From: Planctomycetaceae bacterium
Lineage (GTDB): Bacteria > Planctomycetota > Planctomycetia > Pirellulales > Pirellulaceae
Reading direction: 5' to 3'
Length of the DNA stretch: 7,883 bases
NCBI GenBank assembly: GCA_002685655.1
Contig: NYXM01000191.1
Location: 1-7,883, forward strand
Shown here: piece by piece, positions 1 to 7,002 of the stretch
How positions within the stretch are numbered: the stretch's first letter is position 1
How the letters are laid out: each line of letters opens with the position of its first letter
Notes under the pieces: model-generated
Seen by the model: the letters and a program-made list of their open reading frames with translations, nothing else
Databases searched by the model: none
What the model was told of the DNA's origin: nothing
Position numbers and translations under genes: made by a program

Positions 1-2455
1 CCGCGATCACACGAGCGACGCGTTGGATATTCTCCGGCGAGTTTTCCTGCTCCTTGTCGACCCGATAATCTGCGTGGCTGCTGCGATAATTGTGCAGCAT
101 GTAGTGCAGGCTCCAGGCGTCGAGCGTAACAGCGCGAAACGGTCGGTTGCGTTCTCTTGTTCTGGTTTCGCGCAAAGTCTTCTCAAAGGCGTCCAGATTC
201 CCCAACCGCAGATAGGTATCGGCCAGCCATGCCCCGTACCGGCCAATTGCATCAGTGTCTTTGATGAAACGAGCGTGCGCGAAGGCAATCTTCTGTTGTG
301 GGTCTTCGATGCGCTCGAACAGTTTCCAAGCGGATTCGGCCGACTCGTGGTGATCATTTCCCGGTTGGGCGGCGGCCGTCCACAAGGCGACTGCCGCCGG
401 CTCTTGTTCCAGTCGAAGTAGCACGTCGCCCATGTTGGTCGTATTTGTCCAGTCAGGCCCGAACTTCTGTTGTGATTTTTTGGCCCACTCAACGGCACGC
501 ATCGCCAGGGCCACGTCCATGTTCTTCTCCGCAGCGACCAGCAAGCGTCGCCAGGCATCGCTTTGGTTTGACGGCGGTTCGATTGACAACATCGACAAAG
601 CCGCTTCCTTTGCAACTTCCGGTTGACCGTAATCCGTTGCGACCTGCAGATAGCGGTAGCGATAATCAAAGTTGTCCGGGTCCAGAGCGACCAATTGCCG
701 GTAGTACTGGGCGGCCAACGCACGTTCCTTGGTGGGCGCGTAGTGCTGATGGTAGTATCCGTGGTCCCACAACACGTAGCGTTTCATTTCCGCATTCAAG
801 GTTTTGAAAAGAGTTGGCTTGAGAAGTTCGTCTCGTAAGCGTGCGTCGCGCGCGTCATAGGGGCCGCGGCGGATTTGCAGCACCAGCGACACGACGGGAT
901 CCTTGTCGGCCTTTTCTAATTCCACACGTACGTAATTGGCGCGTTCCTTTAACGCTTTGTCCCGCCGGGCGTTCTTGGCCCAGTTGCCCAGGTACTGGCG
1001 CAGATTCGACCAATGAATGTAATTGCGGCGAGTCGTGATGATCCGTGCAACATCCGCGCGGAACTCGCTCTCGTTGGGTGCCGTCGAAAGTAGCCAGGAA
1101 ATGACGTTCCACGTATTGCCATCGTTGGTGGGTGATTGCTCGATCAACTCCCGTAACACTCGGCGCGCTTTGACATCGTCTTTCATCCGGTCGCGATAGA
1201 GCGCGAATCCGAGTTGATATCGTAGATACCACACATCTTTCGGTTTCTTGGCAATCGCCTGCAACAGTGCCTGTTCGGTGTCTTTGAGCCTGTCGGGTTC
1301 GGTACCGTTGAGCTGCACAAAGTACGAAGCGACGCTTTGGGTTTGCGGCACGGTCGACAGCAAATGGCGAAACAGTACCAGTGCTCGTTCGGTATTCTTC
1401 TCACGATTCCACGCGATGGCTAACAAGGCGACGCGCTCGTTTCGGTCATCGCGGTCCTTATGCCGCGTCACGTATTGATTTACCAACGGTTCGATTTGCG
1501 AGGCAGGTGCGGCTGAATCGTACATCCTCTGGATCTGATAATACAGCGACCATTGATCGTCTCGAATCGCGCGGACTTTCTTGAGCACTTCGACGGCGTT
1601 GGAATGTTGTCCCTGCTGGCCGTAATTCTCGGCCATGGTCCGTAAGATCTCGCGTCGTTGCTCGGCGTCTTTCAGAAGATTGGACTGAATCAACTTGTTG
1701 CCAATGACGTTGGCCGGACCCCATTGTCGCGCGCGACGCCATTCGTGATAGGAGCGAAGTCCGATATGCTTAGCGTATTCGTCTTTGGGTAAACGGTCGA
1801 ATAACTCTTCGGCCAAGGTAGCGCCTTGTATGATGCCGGCATTTCCAAGCGTGGAGAAGAGCCGGCAGGCATTCCGGCCAAAATCGCGGCCGCTGGGGTT
1901 CGGCGTGCGTTGCCAGCGATCTCGATATACTTCGGCGGCATCTTCACGTTCTCCCATCTGTTCCAACGTCGAAGCCAGGCGTTCCTGCACGTCGGCGCAC
2001 TGGGGAGCGTTGGGATGTCGTGTCAGGAACTGTCTGGCGATCACCGTGAATTGCTGATGCCGCGAAAGTGATTCCAGACCGTCCAACAGTTTCAGCATCA
2101 CAGCCGCATGGCGGGGATCGGAAGTCTGCGCCGCGACAAAACGCTGAGCGGACCGGACCAGCCCAAAGACTCGCGCATGCTGGTGATAGAGCTCGGTCAG
2201 TTGATACAACGCGGCACCAGCTTCAGGTGTCGTGTCTCGATATTTGCCCAGCTCGGCTTCAAGCCGTGTCGCCTCCTGGCTGACAGCATCGCCCGTCGCG
2301 GCGTTTGCCTCTGCCGTCCCGGCTTCAGTTTCTTGTCCGCCGGCGGGTGTGATCGCCAAAAGTAGCAGGATCACGCCGGAGGCGAGGCTGCACAAGACGA
2401 ACGAACTGCTTTTGGAATAAGCCGTGCTGCGCGTGGGTAACAGTTGGACAAGCAT
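1..2455 (-). CDS. Exported TPR-like helical-repeat protein, partial (3' end beyond the left edge)
   Basis: Reading the minus strand from the ATG at 2455 gives 818 codons without a stop up to base 1, so the C-terminus is missing. The N-terminus has a signal peptide: a polar, basic stretch (about residues 1-17), a hydrophobic core (about 19-37, including ILLLLAI), then a small-residue site near AGG-Q41. Residues 45-65 are Ala/Glu/Thr-rich linker. The rest is almost entirely helical and resembles degenerate tetratricopeptide repeats: pairs of amphipathic helices with Ala/Gly/Tyr at packing positions and Pro at turns, clearest at about 150-185, 265-300, 345-370, 395-440, 575-625 and 740-765. No catalytic motif is seen. 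The start is supported by the TAATG overlap with the upstream gene and an AGGA five bases before the ATG. The likely role is an extracytoplasmic scaffold working with the upstream TPR protein; the specific function is unknown. That it is coding and exported is well supported; its TPR class is inferred by eye. Confidence 0.88.
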   Translation of the reverse strand, partial: MLVQLLPTRSTAYSKSSSFVLCSLASGVILLLLAITPAGGQETEAGTAEANAATGDAVSQEATRLEAELGKYRDTTPEAGAALYQLTELYHQHARVFGLVRSAQRFVAAQTSDPRHAAVMLKLLDGLESLSRHQQFTVIARQFLTRHPNAPQCADVQERLASTLEQMGEREDAAEVYRDRWQRTPNPSGRDFGRNACRLFSTLGNAGIIQGATLAEELFDRLPKDEYAKHIGLRSYHEWRRARQWGPANVIGNKLIQSNLLKDAEQRREILRTMAENYGQQGQHSNAVEVLKKVRAIRDDQWSLYYQIQRMYDSAAPASQIEPLVNQYVTRHKDRDDRNERVALLAIAWNREKNTERALVLFRHLLSTVPQTQSVASYFVQLNGTEPDRLKDTEQALLQAIAKKPKDVWYLRYQLGFALYRDRMKDDVKARRVLRELIEQSPTNDGNTWNVISWLLSTAPNESEFRADVARIITTRRNYIHWSNLRQYLGNWAKNARRDKALKERANYVRVELEKADKDPVVSLVLQIRRGPYDARDARLRDELLKPTLFKTLNAEMKRYVLWDHGYYHQHYAPTKERALAAQYYRQLVALDPDNFDYRYRYLQVATDYGQPEVAKEAALSMLSIEPPSNQSDAWRRLLVAAEKNMDVALAMRAVEWAKKSQQKFGPDWTNTTNMGDVLLRLEQEPAAVALWTAAAQPGNDHHESAESAWKLFERIEDPQQKIAFAHARFIKDTDAIGRYGAWLADTYLRLGNLDAFEKTLRETRTRERNRPFRAVTLDAWSLHYMLHNYRSSHADYRVDKEQENSPENIQRVARVIA

Positions 2456-2466
2456 TACATTCCTGC
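2453..2466 (-). promoter_or_regulatory. TAATG stop/start overlap with internal ribosome binding site
   Basis: The TAA stop of the upstream TPR gene (2457-2455) shares its last A with the ATG (2455-2453) of the downstream gene. GCAGGA (2466-2461) lies inside the last codons of the upstream gene, five bases before the ATG, and serves as a Shine-Dalgarno site. This arrangement usually means translational re-initiation, and so balanced production of the two proteins. Confidence 0.8.
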
Positions 2467-4797
2467 TTTGGCTAGTGCTTCGGAAATCTGTTTTGCATCG
2501 GCTGCCAAGGGACTTTCCGGGTAGTCGCCGATCAGTTGGTCGAATCGCCTTCGCGCTTCCCCTTTGCGATCCATCCGATACAGGCAGCGACCGTAATTAA
2601 ACAGAATCACGTCCAAAAACTTGGCGTCAGGATAGTTGGACAGAACATTTTCGAACGTATCAATGGCGCGGGAATAATCTTGCTGGCGATAATAGTAGTT
2701 CGCCATCTGCGCGACGGCCTCGCCCACGCGCCCGCTGTCGGGGAAGCGGTCAAATACCTTCTTGTATTCTTGAAAGGCCCGATCGTAGATTTGAGTCGCC
2801 CGCGCGCCCGTGGCGGCCTCAGCCAATTCCTTGTAACACTCGGCGATCCCAAACTGCGCTTCACCCCGCAACTGGCTACTTTCCATGTTGACCAATCGCG
2901 AGTAAACGCCGATAGCTCGGTTAAGGTTGCCTTGTTTGCGCGCGACTTCGGCCAACTGCAGGAGCGCGTCATCAACGAAGCCGCTGTTCGGAAAATCGCG
3001 CTGCAGTCGCTGGGCCATCGCCGCGGCCAACTCCAGCCGATCCATTTCGAAGTAAATTCGCCACAGCTGAACGTAGGTTTCTTCAAGCAAACGGCCACCC
3101 AGTTGACGGGCCTCGTTCATGATCTCTTCGCACAGCTCTAAGGCCTGGTCATACTTGCCGCGAGCGTTGTCTTTGAGACCAAATTCCTTGTAGCGATTGC
3201 CGATATTGGTCAGTGCGTCCGCCGTCTTCAAACGTGTCTTGATTCGCAATTCGCCATCGGCGATCTGTGATCGCGTGATGCGGACGCCGCCCAGGTTGCC
3301 TTCAATACACTTGGCGTCGACTTGCACCTGGCGGACACTATCTGTGGTATTGGTTTGATCCAAGTAGACCAGGCGGACAATGTCACCGGGCAACGCCTGG
3401 AGGATCTTGTCATCCTTGATCGGTTCGTCGGCGCGAGCCAGAGGGACAGTGGCGCGGAACACGCCACTGTGAATCGAATCGTCGTCGGGCGATTCCGCGG
3501 CGGATTCTGCCGTGTCATCGGCGGCAATTTCAACATCAATGGCTTCGTCGCTCCCATTGGTCTCATCCAAGCCATCAAGCGAGCGAGTAACGGCGGCTTC
3601 GTTCAATTGGATCGTGGCACGGTCAATCAGTTTGAACGGATCAATCCGCGGCTGGCCATCTTCATCGACATCGTCTGAGTCTGGTGCTGTGTCGTCCTTG
3701 TTCAAGGCGGCAATCGCTTCCGCTTCTAGTTCTTCGTCGGTCTTGGCGCGATGCACCTCCAAGATAGCCGACAATTTATCGGCACCATCGGTCAGGTCAC
3801 GGTCCGGATCGCTGGCTTGGACGTTGACCGTCTTGCCGAGCACCACGCCTTGGAGGCTCTCACTGAAAGCTCCATCGGTGATAGTCACGATCGCATCGCC
3901 CACGACAGCGACTTCGTGCAGTGTTTCTCTGTTCAGTTGTTTGTCAGCAGTATGCTGGTCGATATAGGTCACTTTGACGCGGTCGTCCCCCTTGACTTCC
4001 AGCGTGCCATTATTCTTTTGCGGGCGACCTAGCCGAGTGATAACACTACCCAAGACGATTCGCACGTTTCGACCGACGGGATAGCAGAGCACGGTCTCGA
4101 CGTCACCGCTGGACGCCTCGCAGCCGACTTTGATTGGCTCTCCCTGTACGGTCGCCGCCAGGTCGGCATCTTCAATTTTCACGAACAGTCGTTTTCCCGC
4201 TTCAACCTTGCGGACCTGACGATCGTCGCTGGACAGGGCCGTGCCGACTTTCTCCAGAGCCGCAATGGCGCGACTGTAATGCTGCAACTGAAAATGCCCC
4301 AGACCGATGTAGTAGTAGGCCTGGTTTACGTTTTCGCTGACGGGAAAGCGTTCGATCACATCCCGCATGACTTGGAAGCACTTGCCGAAGTTGCGAGCTT
4401 CGTAGAAGCAGATGCCCATTTTCAGTGTGGCCTCGGCACGCTGCTCTTCGTCCCGGTTCTCATCGGCCGTTACCGCCTCGAACTGCACGCGCGCCTTTTC
4501 AAATGCGCGGTCGCGTTCCAAGTAGTAGGTTCCCAACCGCATGTGGGCTTGGAAACGAACGCGGCTACGTGGATAGCGTTCGATCACGGACTGCCAGATC
4601 TCGACCGCCTTCTTGGTCTCTTCGGCTTCGTATCGCGCATCACCAGCTTCAATCAGCTTCCGCGCCGCGCGATCCTCAATCAACGATCCACGCACTGGGA
4701 CAGTCTCTGCCGCAGGCTCTTGGCCGGCCGCGCCGCGCACGAAACTGCTCGAAAAGATGACGAAGGTAAACAACACCAAAATGGATTTGTGACACAT
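2455..4797 (-). CDS. Exported TPR / beta-repeat / TPR protein
   Basis: This is a 780-residue exported protein. An in-frame ATG exists at 4980, but starting at 4797 puts a clean signal peptide at the N-terminus (MCHKSI, hydrophobic core 6-20, cleavage near RGAAG-Q26). The 61 upstream residues look non-coding and would overlap the DUF1501 gene. TPRs occupy about 45-200 (e.g. AVEIWQSVIERYP, YYYIGLGHFQ). Residues 206-510 are beta-rich with two diverged copies of a unit ending GTLEVKGDDRVKVTYID (264-280) and ILQALPGDIVRLVYLD (465-480). The second copy is split by an acidic, low-complexity insertion (about 350-440). C-terminal TPRs (522-775) resemble the TPR_6/YbgF-BamD type (EYKKVFDRFPDSGR, AIDTFENVLSNYPDAK). 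TPRs bind proteins, so a periplasmic scaffold is likely; no enzyme motif is seen. It is coupled by TAATG to the next gene. The start has no strong Shine-Dalgarno site. The 148 bp before it include a TAGAAT box but no convincing -35. Confidence 0.94.
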   Translation of the reverse strand: MCHKSILVLFTFVIFSSSFVRGAAGQEPAAETVPVRGSLIEDRAARKLIEAGDARYEAEETKKAVEIWQSVIERYPRSRVRFQAHMRLGTYYLERDRAFEKARVQFEAVTADENRDEEQRAEATLKMGICFYEARNFGKCFQVMRDVIERFPVSENVNQAYYYIGLGHFQLQHYSRAIAALEKVGTALSSDDRQVRKVEAGKRLFVKIEDADLAATVQGEPIKVGCEASSGDVETVLCYPVGRNVRIVLGSVITRLGRPQKNNGTLEVKGDDRVKVTYIDQHTADKQLNRETLHEVAVVGDAIVTITDGAFSESLQGVVLGKTVNVQASDPDRDLTDGADKLSAILEVHRAKTDEELEAEAIAALNKDDTAPDSDDVDEDGQPRIDPFKLIDRATIQLNEAAVTRSLDGLDETNGSDEAIDVEIAADDTAESAAESPDDDSIHSGVFRATVPLARADEPIKDDKILQALPGDIVRLVYLDQTNTTDSVRQVQVDAKCIEGNLGGVRITRSQIADGELRIKTRLKTADALTNIGNRYKEFGLKDNARGKYDQALELCEEIMNEARQLGGRLLEETYVQLWRIYFEMDRLELAAAMAQRLQRDFPNSGFVDDALLQLAEVARKQGNLNRAIGVYSRLVNMESSQLRGEAQFGIAECYKELAEAATGARATQIYDRAFQEYKKVFDRFPDSGRVGEAVAQMANYYYRQQDYSRAIDTFENVLSNYPDAKFLDVILFNYGRCLYRMDRKGEARRRFDQLIGDYPESPLAADAKQISEALAKAGM
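3358..4182 (-). repeat. Two diverged beta-repeat units inside the TPR protein, the second split by an acidic insertion
   Basis: Unit 1 (residues 206-280, bases 4182-3958) runs V-K-I-E-D-A-D, then SSGDVETV, then GSVITRLG, then GTLEVKGDDRVKVTYID. Unit 2 (residues 302-480, bases 3894-3358) starts IVTITDG, continues with ASDPDRDLTDGADKLSAIL, and ends HSGVFRATVPL followed by ILQALPGDIVRLVYLD. The matching order of motifs points to an ancient duplication. In unit 2 the strand that should follow ADKLSAILEV is separated from SGVF by about 90 residues rich in Asp, Glu, Ala and Ser (bases 3750-3478). From memory, SGVF and GDxVxVxYxD motifs are common in large secreted planctomycete proteins; I could not check this against a profile. 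Confidence 0.65.
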
Positions 4798-4945
4798 GAA
4801 GGCACACCGATCAGGTGGAAGTCGAGGAACACAACGCACATCACTGTCTATTCTAACCAAGGACCCGAAACAAGCTTTCGAGTTCTTACCATTGTCGTGC
4901 GTTAAACCTCCGTGCAACGCACGCTGGCAACCGTCGATTGCCGAC

Positions 4946-6199
4946 CTAGCCAAACAACTCGCCGATCGGCGTCCCCCCATCCACCAACTTCATTGGTCGC
5001 AAGAGGGGTGTCATGACCTCCTTAGTGCTATCGATTCCCAAGGCATGGCAGAGCGTCGCGTGGAGATCGGGCACATGCACGGGTCTTTCCGCCGGTTTCT
5101 CACCGTTCTTGTCGGACGAGCCGACGACGGTTCCGCCACGGATACCACCGCCAGCCATGAAACAACTAAACACCGACGGAAAATGATCACGTCCCGCGTT
5201 GTCGTTAATTCGTGGCGTTCGGCCGAATTCGCTGAGCATAACGACCAGCGTGTTTTCCAGCATACCAGTATCCGCCAGATCCTCGACCAACGAAGCCAAG
5301 GCCGGATCCATCACGCTGCCGTGGTTTCGCATGGCTGGGAAATTGTTGCTGTGGGTATCAAAGCCGCCGCGATTCACCTGAACAAACCGCACGCCCGTTT
5401 CAACCAGCTGTTTCGCCAGGATGGCACCACGCCCAAAAGGCGTGTCGCCATAACGGTTTAAGGTCGACGCGGGAACTCTATCCAAGTCGAATGCCTTGAG
5501 TGCCGGGCTGCGCATCAGACGCACGCCATCGTCGATGGACGTTGCCGTCGCTGCGAGTTTTCCATCGTTCCTGTTGGTGGCAAATCGACAGTTGAATCGG
5601 GTCAACGGTTCCAGACGCTTGTTGCCTCGCTCACGCAGAATACCTTCTGGAAAAGCGAGAGACAGATCGCGTTCACCTGGGTTGCCGACAAAATAGGCTT
5701 CGCAGCTTTGTCCAAGGTAGGTCGAACACGGTGCCTGTCCACTGACCGTGACATAGGCGGGCAGGTCGTCCAGTCCATCCTTCTCATGCGCCACCACCGA
5801 GCCCAAACCTGGGTGAATCAAGTTTGCCGCCTGATTGTAGCTCGTTTGGAGATTGTATGTTGCGCGTTCGTGCGCTCCTTGTGTGCCGGCGATCGACCGG
5901 ATCAAGGCAGCATGATGCATCTGCTTGGCGAGATTGGGGAAGATCTCAGAGATCTCCACACCCGGCGCGGAAGTCTGAATCGCCTCGAATTCGCCCTGCG
6001 TGGGACGTCCTGGTTTAGGGTCCCAGGTGTCGATGTGCGACATGCCGCCGCCGTTCCAAAAGAGAATGACATGCTCTGCGTTTTTCGGATGGCTGGTTCC
6101 TTCGAGCGCCAGCAGGTGCCGAACTTGAAAGCCCAAAAACGTGCCGCTGGCAGCTCCTAGCAACGAGCGACGACTCAATTTGTGTTCACTGCTGTACAT
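4946..6199 (-). CDS. DUF1501 family protein, Tat-exported
   Basis: This 417-residue protein belongs to the DUF1501 family, abundant in planctomycetes and distantly related to the alkaline phosphatase/sulfatase fold. The N-terminus is a twin-arginine signal (SRRSLLGAASG, residues 9-19), implying export of a folded, probably metal-bound protein. Family landmarks appear in order: FWNGGGMSHIDTWDPKPG (47-64), the APGVEISEIFPNLA block (78-91), QLVETGVRFVQVNRGGFDTHSNNF (264-287), LVVMLSEFGRTPRIN (318-332) and GRDHFP (336-341). Asp and His residues in HIDTWD, FDTH and GRDH are the likely metal or active-site ligands by analogy with the superfamily. Length is near the usual 420-480, and the protein looks intact. 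The substrate is unknown. In many planctomycetes such genes sit beside a DUF1549/DUF1553 cytochrome-type gene; none is present here. The start precedes the Tat signal by eight residues and lacks a clear Shine-Dalgarno site. The TPR gene follows 148 bp downstream on the same strand. Confidence 0.96.
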   Translation of the reverse strand: MYSSEHKLSRRSLLGAASGTFLGFQVRHLLALEGTSHPKNAEHVILFWNGGGMSHIDTWDPKPGRPTQGEFEAIQTSAPGVEISEIFPNLAKQMHHAALIRSIAGTQGAHERATYNLQTSYNQAANLIHPGLGSVVAHEKDGLDDLPAYVTVSGQAPCSTYLGQSCEAYFVGNPGERDLSLAFPEGILRERGNKRLEPLTRFNCRFATNRNDGKLAATATSIDDGVRLMRSPALKAFDLDRVPASTLNRYGDTPFGRGAILAKQLVETGVRFVQVNRGGFDTHSNNFPAMRNHGSVMDPALASLVEDLADTGMLENTLVVMLSEFGRTPRINDNAGRDHFPSVFSCFMAGGGIRGGTVVGSSDKNGEKPAERPVHVPDLHATLCHALGIDSTKEVMTPLLRPMKLVDGGTPIGELFG

Positions 6200-6276
6200 C
6201 CGATGGCTCGTTGGATGGCGGAGGATTTTCTTGTCGTTGATCGTTCTGCCGAATAGTCGCCAGGTTCGCAGAGAGG

Positions 6277-6290
6277 CTGTGAATTTACAG
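6277..6290. repeat. Imperfect 14-bp palindrome upstream of the DUF1501 gene
   Basis: CTGTGAATTTACAG is symmetric at six of seven base pairs (arms CTGT/ACAG around AATT) and lies 78 bp before the DUF1501 start codon. It has the size of a dimeric repressor or activator site. It does not fit the E. coli-type LexA box, which needs two more central bases. A functional role is inference only. Confidence 0.2.
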
Positions 6291-6409
6291 ACACCGAAGT
6301 GAGTGCAAGAATCCCTGCAGCAGACTGTTATCGCATTACGGCAGAGTCCTTTGATTGTGGAGCATCTAGGTGGGTGCTTGGAACCAAGGTAGGTTGGGCA
6401 GGACGCTCG

Positions 6410-6895
6410 TTAGGCGCGAACCGTGCTCCCCAATGGTAGCCGTATGATTGTGCCTAATTCAACGCTGGGAGAGAATCTCTTTTCGAGTTTTTTTTGCCGC
6501 CGATCCCATTTCCTCTGGACATTAACCAGCAATCCGCTGCCTTTTCTGCGAACTGATGCGATCATCAACGGCCTCCGGTTGAGGAATACGCCGCCGGGTC
6601 CAAGGCGGGAATTTGCGCTGAATAGCAGTTCAAACGGAGCCCTTTCTTCTTCGGAGAGTTTGGCAATGCGAACCGCCGGAGTTTACGTAATATCGCTGAC
6701 AACTTTGTTTTTTATTCCCCCAGCTTTGCTGGGCCGGCACCGTGACAGTCGAGGGCGTGCATGTGTGTTGTGGCAGCTGTAAGTCCATTGTAGAGGGTGA
6801 AAGACGTTAGCGTCATCAATATCGAGGTTCGCCAGGTGGTCACCGCGGTCGACGCGTTGCCCGGACAGGGCCGTCACGACTGATAGAATCGTCAC
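6410..6895 (-). pseudogene. Possible small gene or interrupted gene remnant
   Basis: On the minus strand a GTG at 6895 is preceded by AAAGGAG with six bases between, the best Shine-Dalgarno match in the window. It opens a 70-codon frame ending at TAA (6685-6683). The same frame then stays open for another 90 codons, to TAA at 6412-6410. The second part contains a protein-like charged stretch (IAKLSEEERAPFELLFSANS) followed by a basic region (KWDRRQKKLEKRF). I recognise no family in either half. Third-position GC in the second half is close to neutral (about half), unlike a strongly selected gene. Possible readings are a real 70-residue protein, a gene broken by one nonsense change, or chance. 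Confidence 0.2.
6719..6733. repeat. Short perfect hairpin, CCCAGC-TTT-GCTGGG
   Basis: A six-base-pair perfect stem with a three-base loop. On the plus strand the T-rich stretch (6707-6716) comes before the stem, and on the minus strand an A-rich stretch follows it, so it is not an intrinsic terminator in either direction. It falls within the possible minus-strand remnant at 6410-6895. Confidence 0.35.
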
Positions 6896-7002
6896 AGTGT
6901 ACTCCTTTTAGAACTGCTTTCGTTGGCTCTTGCAGTTCCCATCTGCCCTGAGCGATCTACGTTTTGGAATACTGACATGGCACTTCAAATGACGGGCTTG
7001 TG

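Larger units (their letters stand above)
6200..7002. other. Long divergent intergenic region without a convincing gene
   Basis: About 800 bp separate the DUF1501 start (minus strand) from the PilZ start (plus strand), so both promoters should lie here. Open frames exist on both strands, but none shows a recognisable domain or clear codon bias. A plus-strand frame from the GTG at 6423 to 6782 reads as Ser/Leu/Arg-rich sequence with no start signal. Small symmetric elements are at 6277-6290, 6377-6388 and 6719-6733. An eight-T run (6488-6495) follows a weak GAGA/TCTC hairpin on the plus strand, but no plus-strand gene precedes it. No RNA gene is recognised. This could be a regulatory region, the remains of a decayed gene, or both. 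Confidence 0.6.

Noticed and set aside
7..723. 238-codon closed frame on the minus strand
   Set aside because: It lies in another frame of the same strand as the edge-open 818-codon gene. Its translation is rich in Arg, Trp, Thr and Cys with no domain, whereas the overlapping frame is a coherent helical-repeat protein.
2536..3141. 201-codon plus-strand frame
   Set aside because: It is antisense to the well-supported C-terminal TPR region and is an open-frame shadow of the codon bias there. The 208-codon frame at 4279-4905 is rejected for the same reason.
4796..5461. 221-codon plus-strand frame
   Set aside because: It is antisense to the DUF1501 gene and to the start of the TPR gene. The minus-strand DUF1501 reading is unmistakable, and the plus-strand translation shows no domain or start signal.
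5943..5957. AGATCTCAGAGATCT near-palindrome
   Set aside because: It lies in the DUF1501 coding sequence, where the codons explain it, and the position gives no reason for a regulatory role.
6377..6388. CTTGG-AA-CCAAG palindrome
   Set aside because: Five-base arms with a two-base loop are expected by chance in 800 bp, and no matching second site was seen.
6469..6495. Hairpin followed by eight T residues, resembling a plus-strand terminator
   Set aside because: The stem has only four Watson-Crick pairs plus two G-T pairs, there are about seven bases between stem and T-run, and no plus-strand gene lies upstream.
6423..6782. 119-codon plus-strand frame starting at GTG in the intergenic region
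   Set aside because: There is no Shine-Dalgarno site and no recognisable domain, and the composition is Ser/Leu/Arg-rich like random sequence. The hydrophobic patch near its end is too weak to support a membrane protein call.
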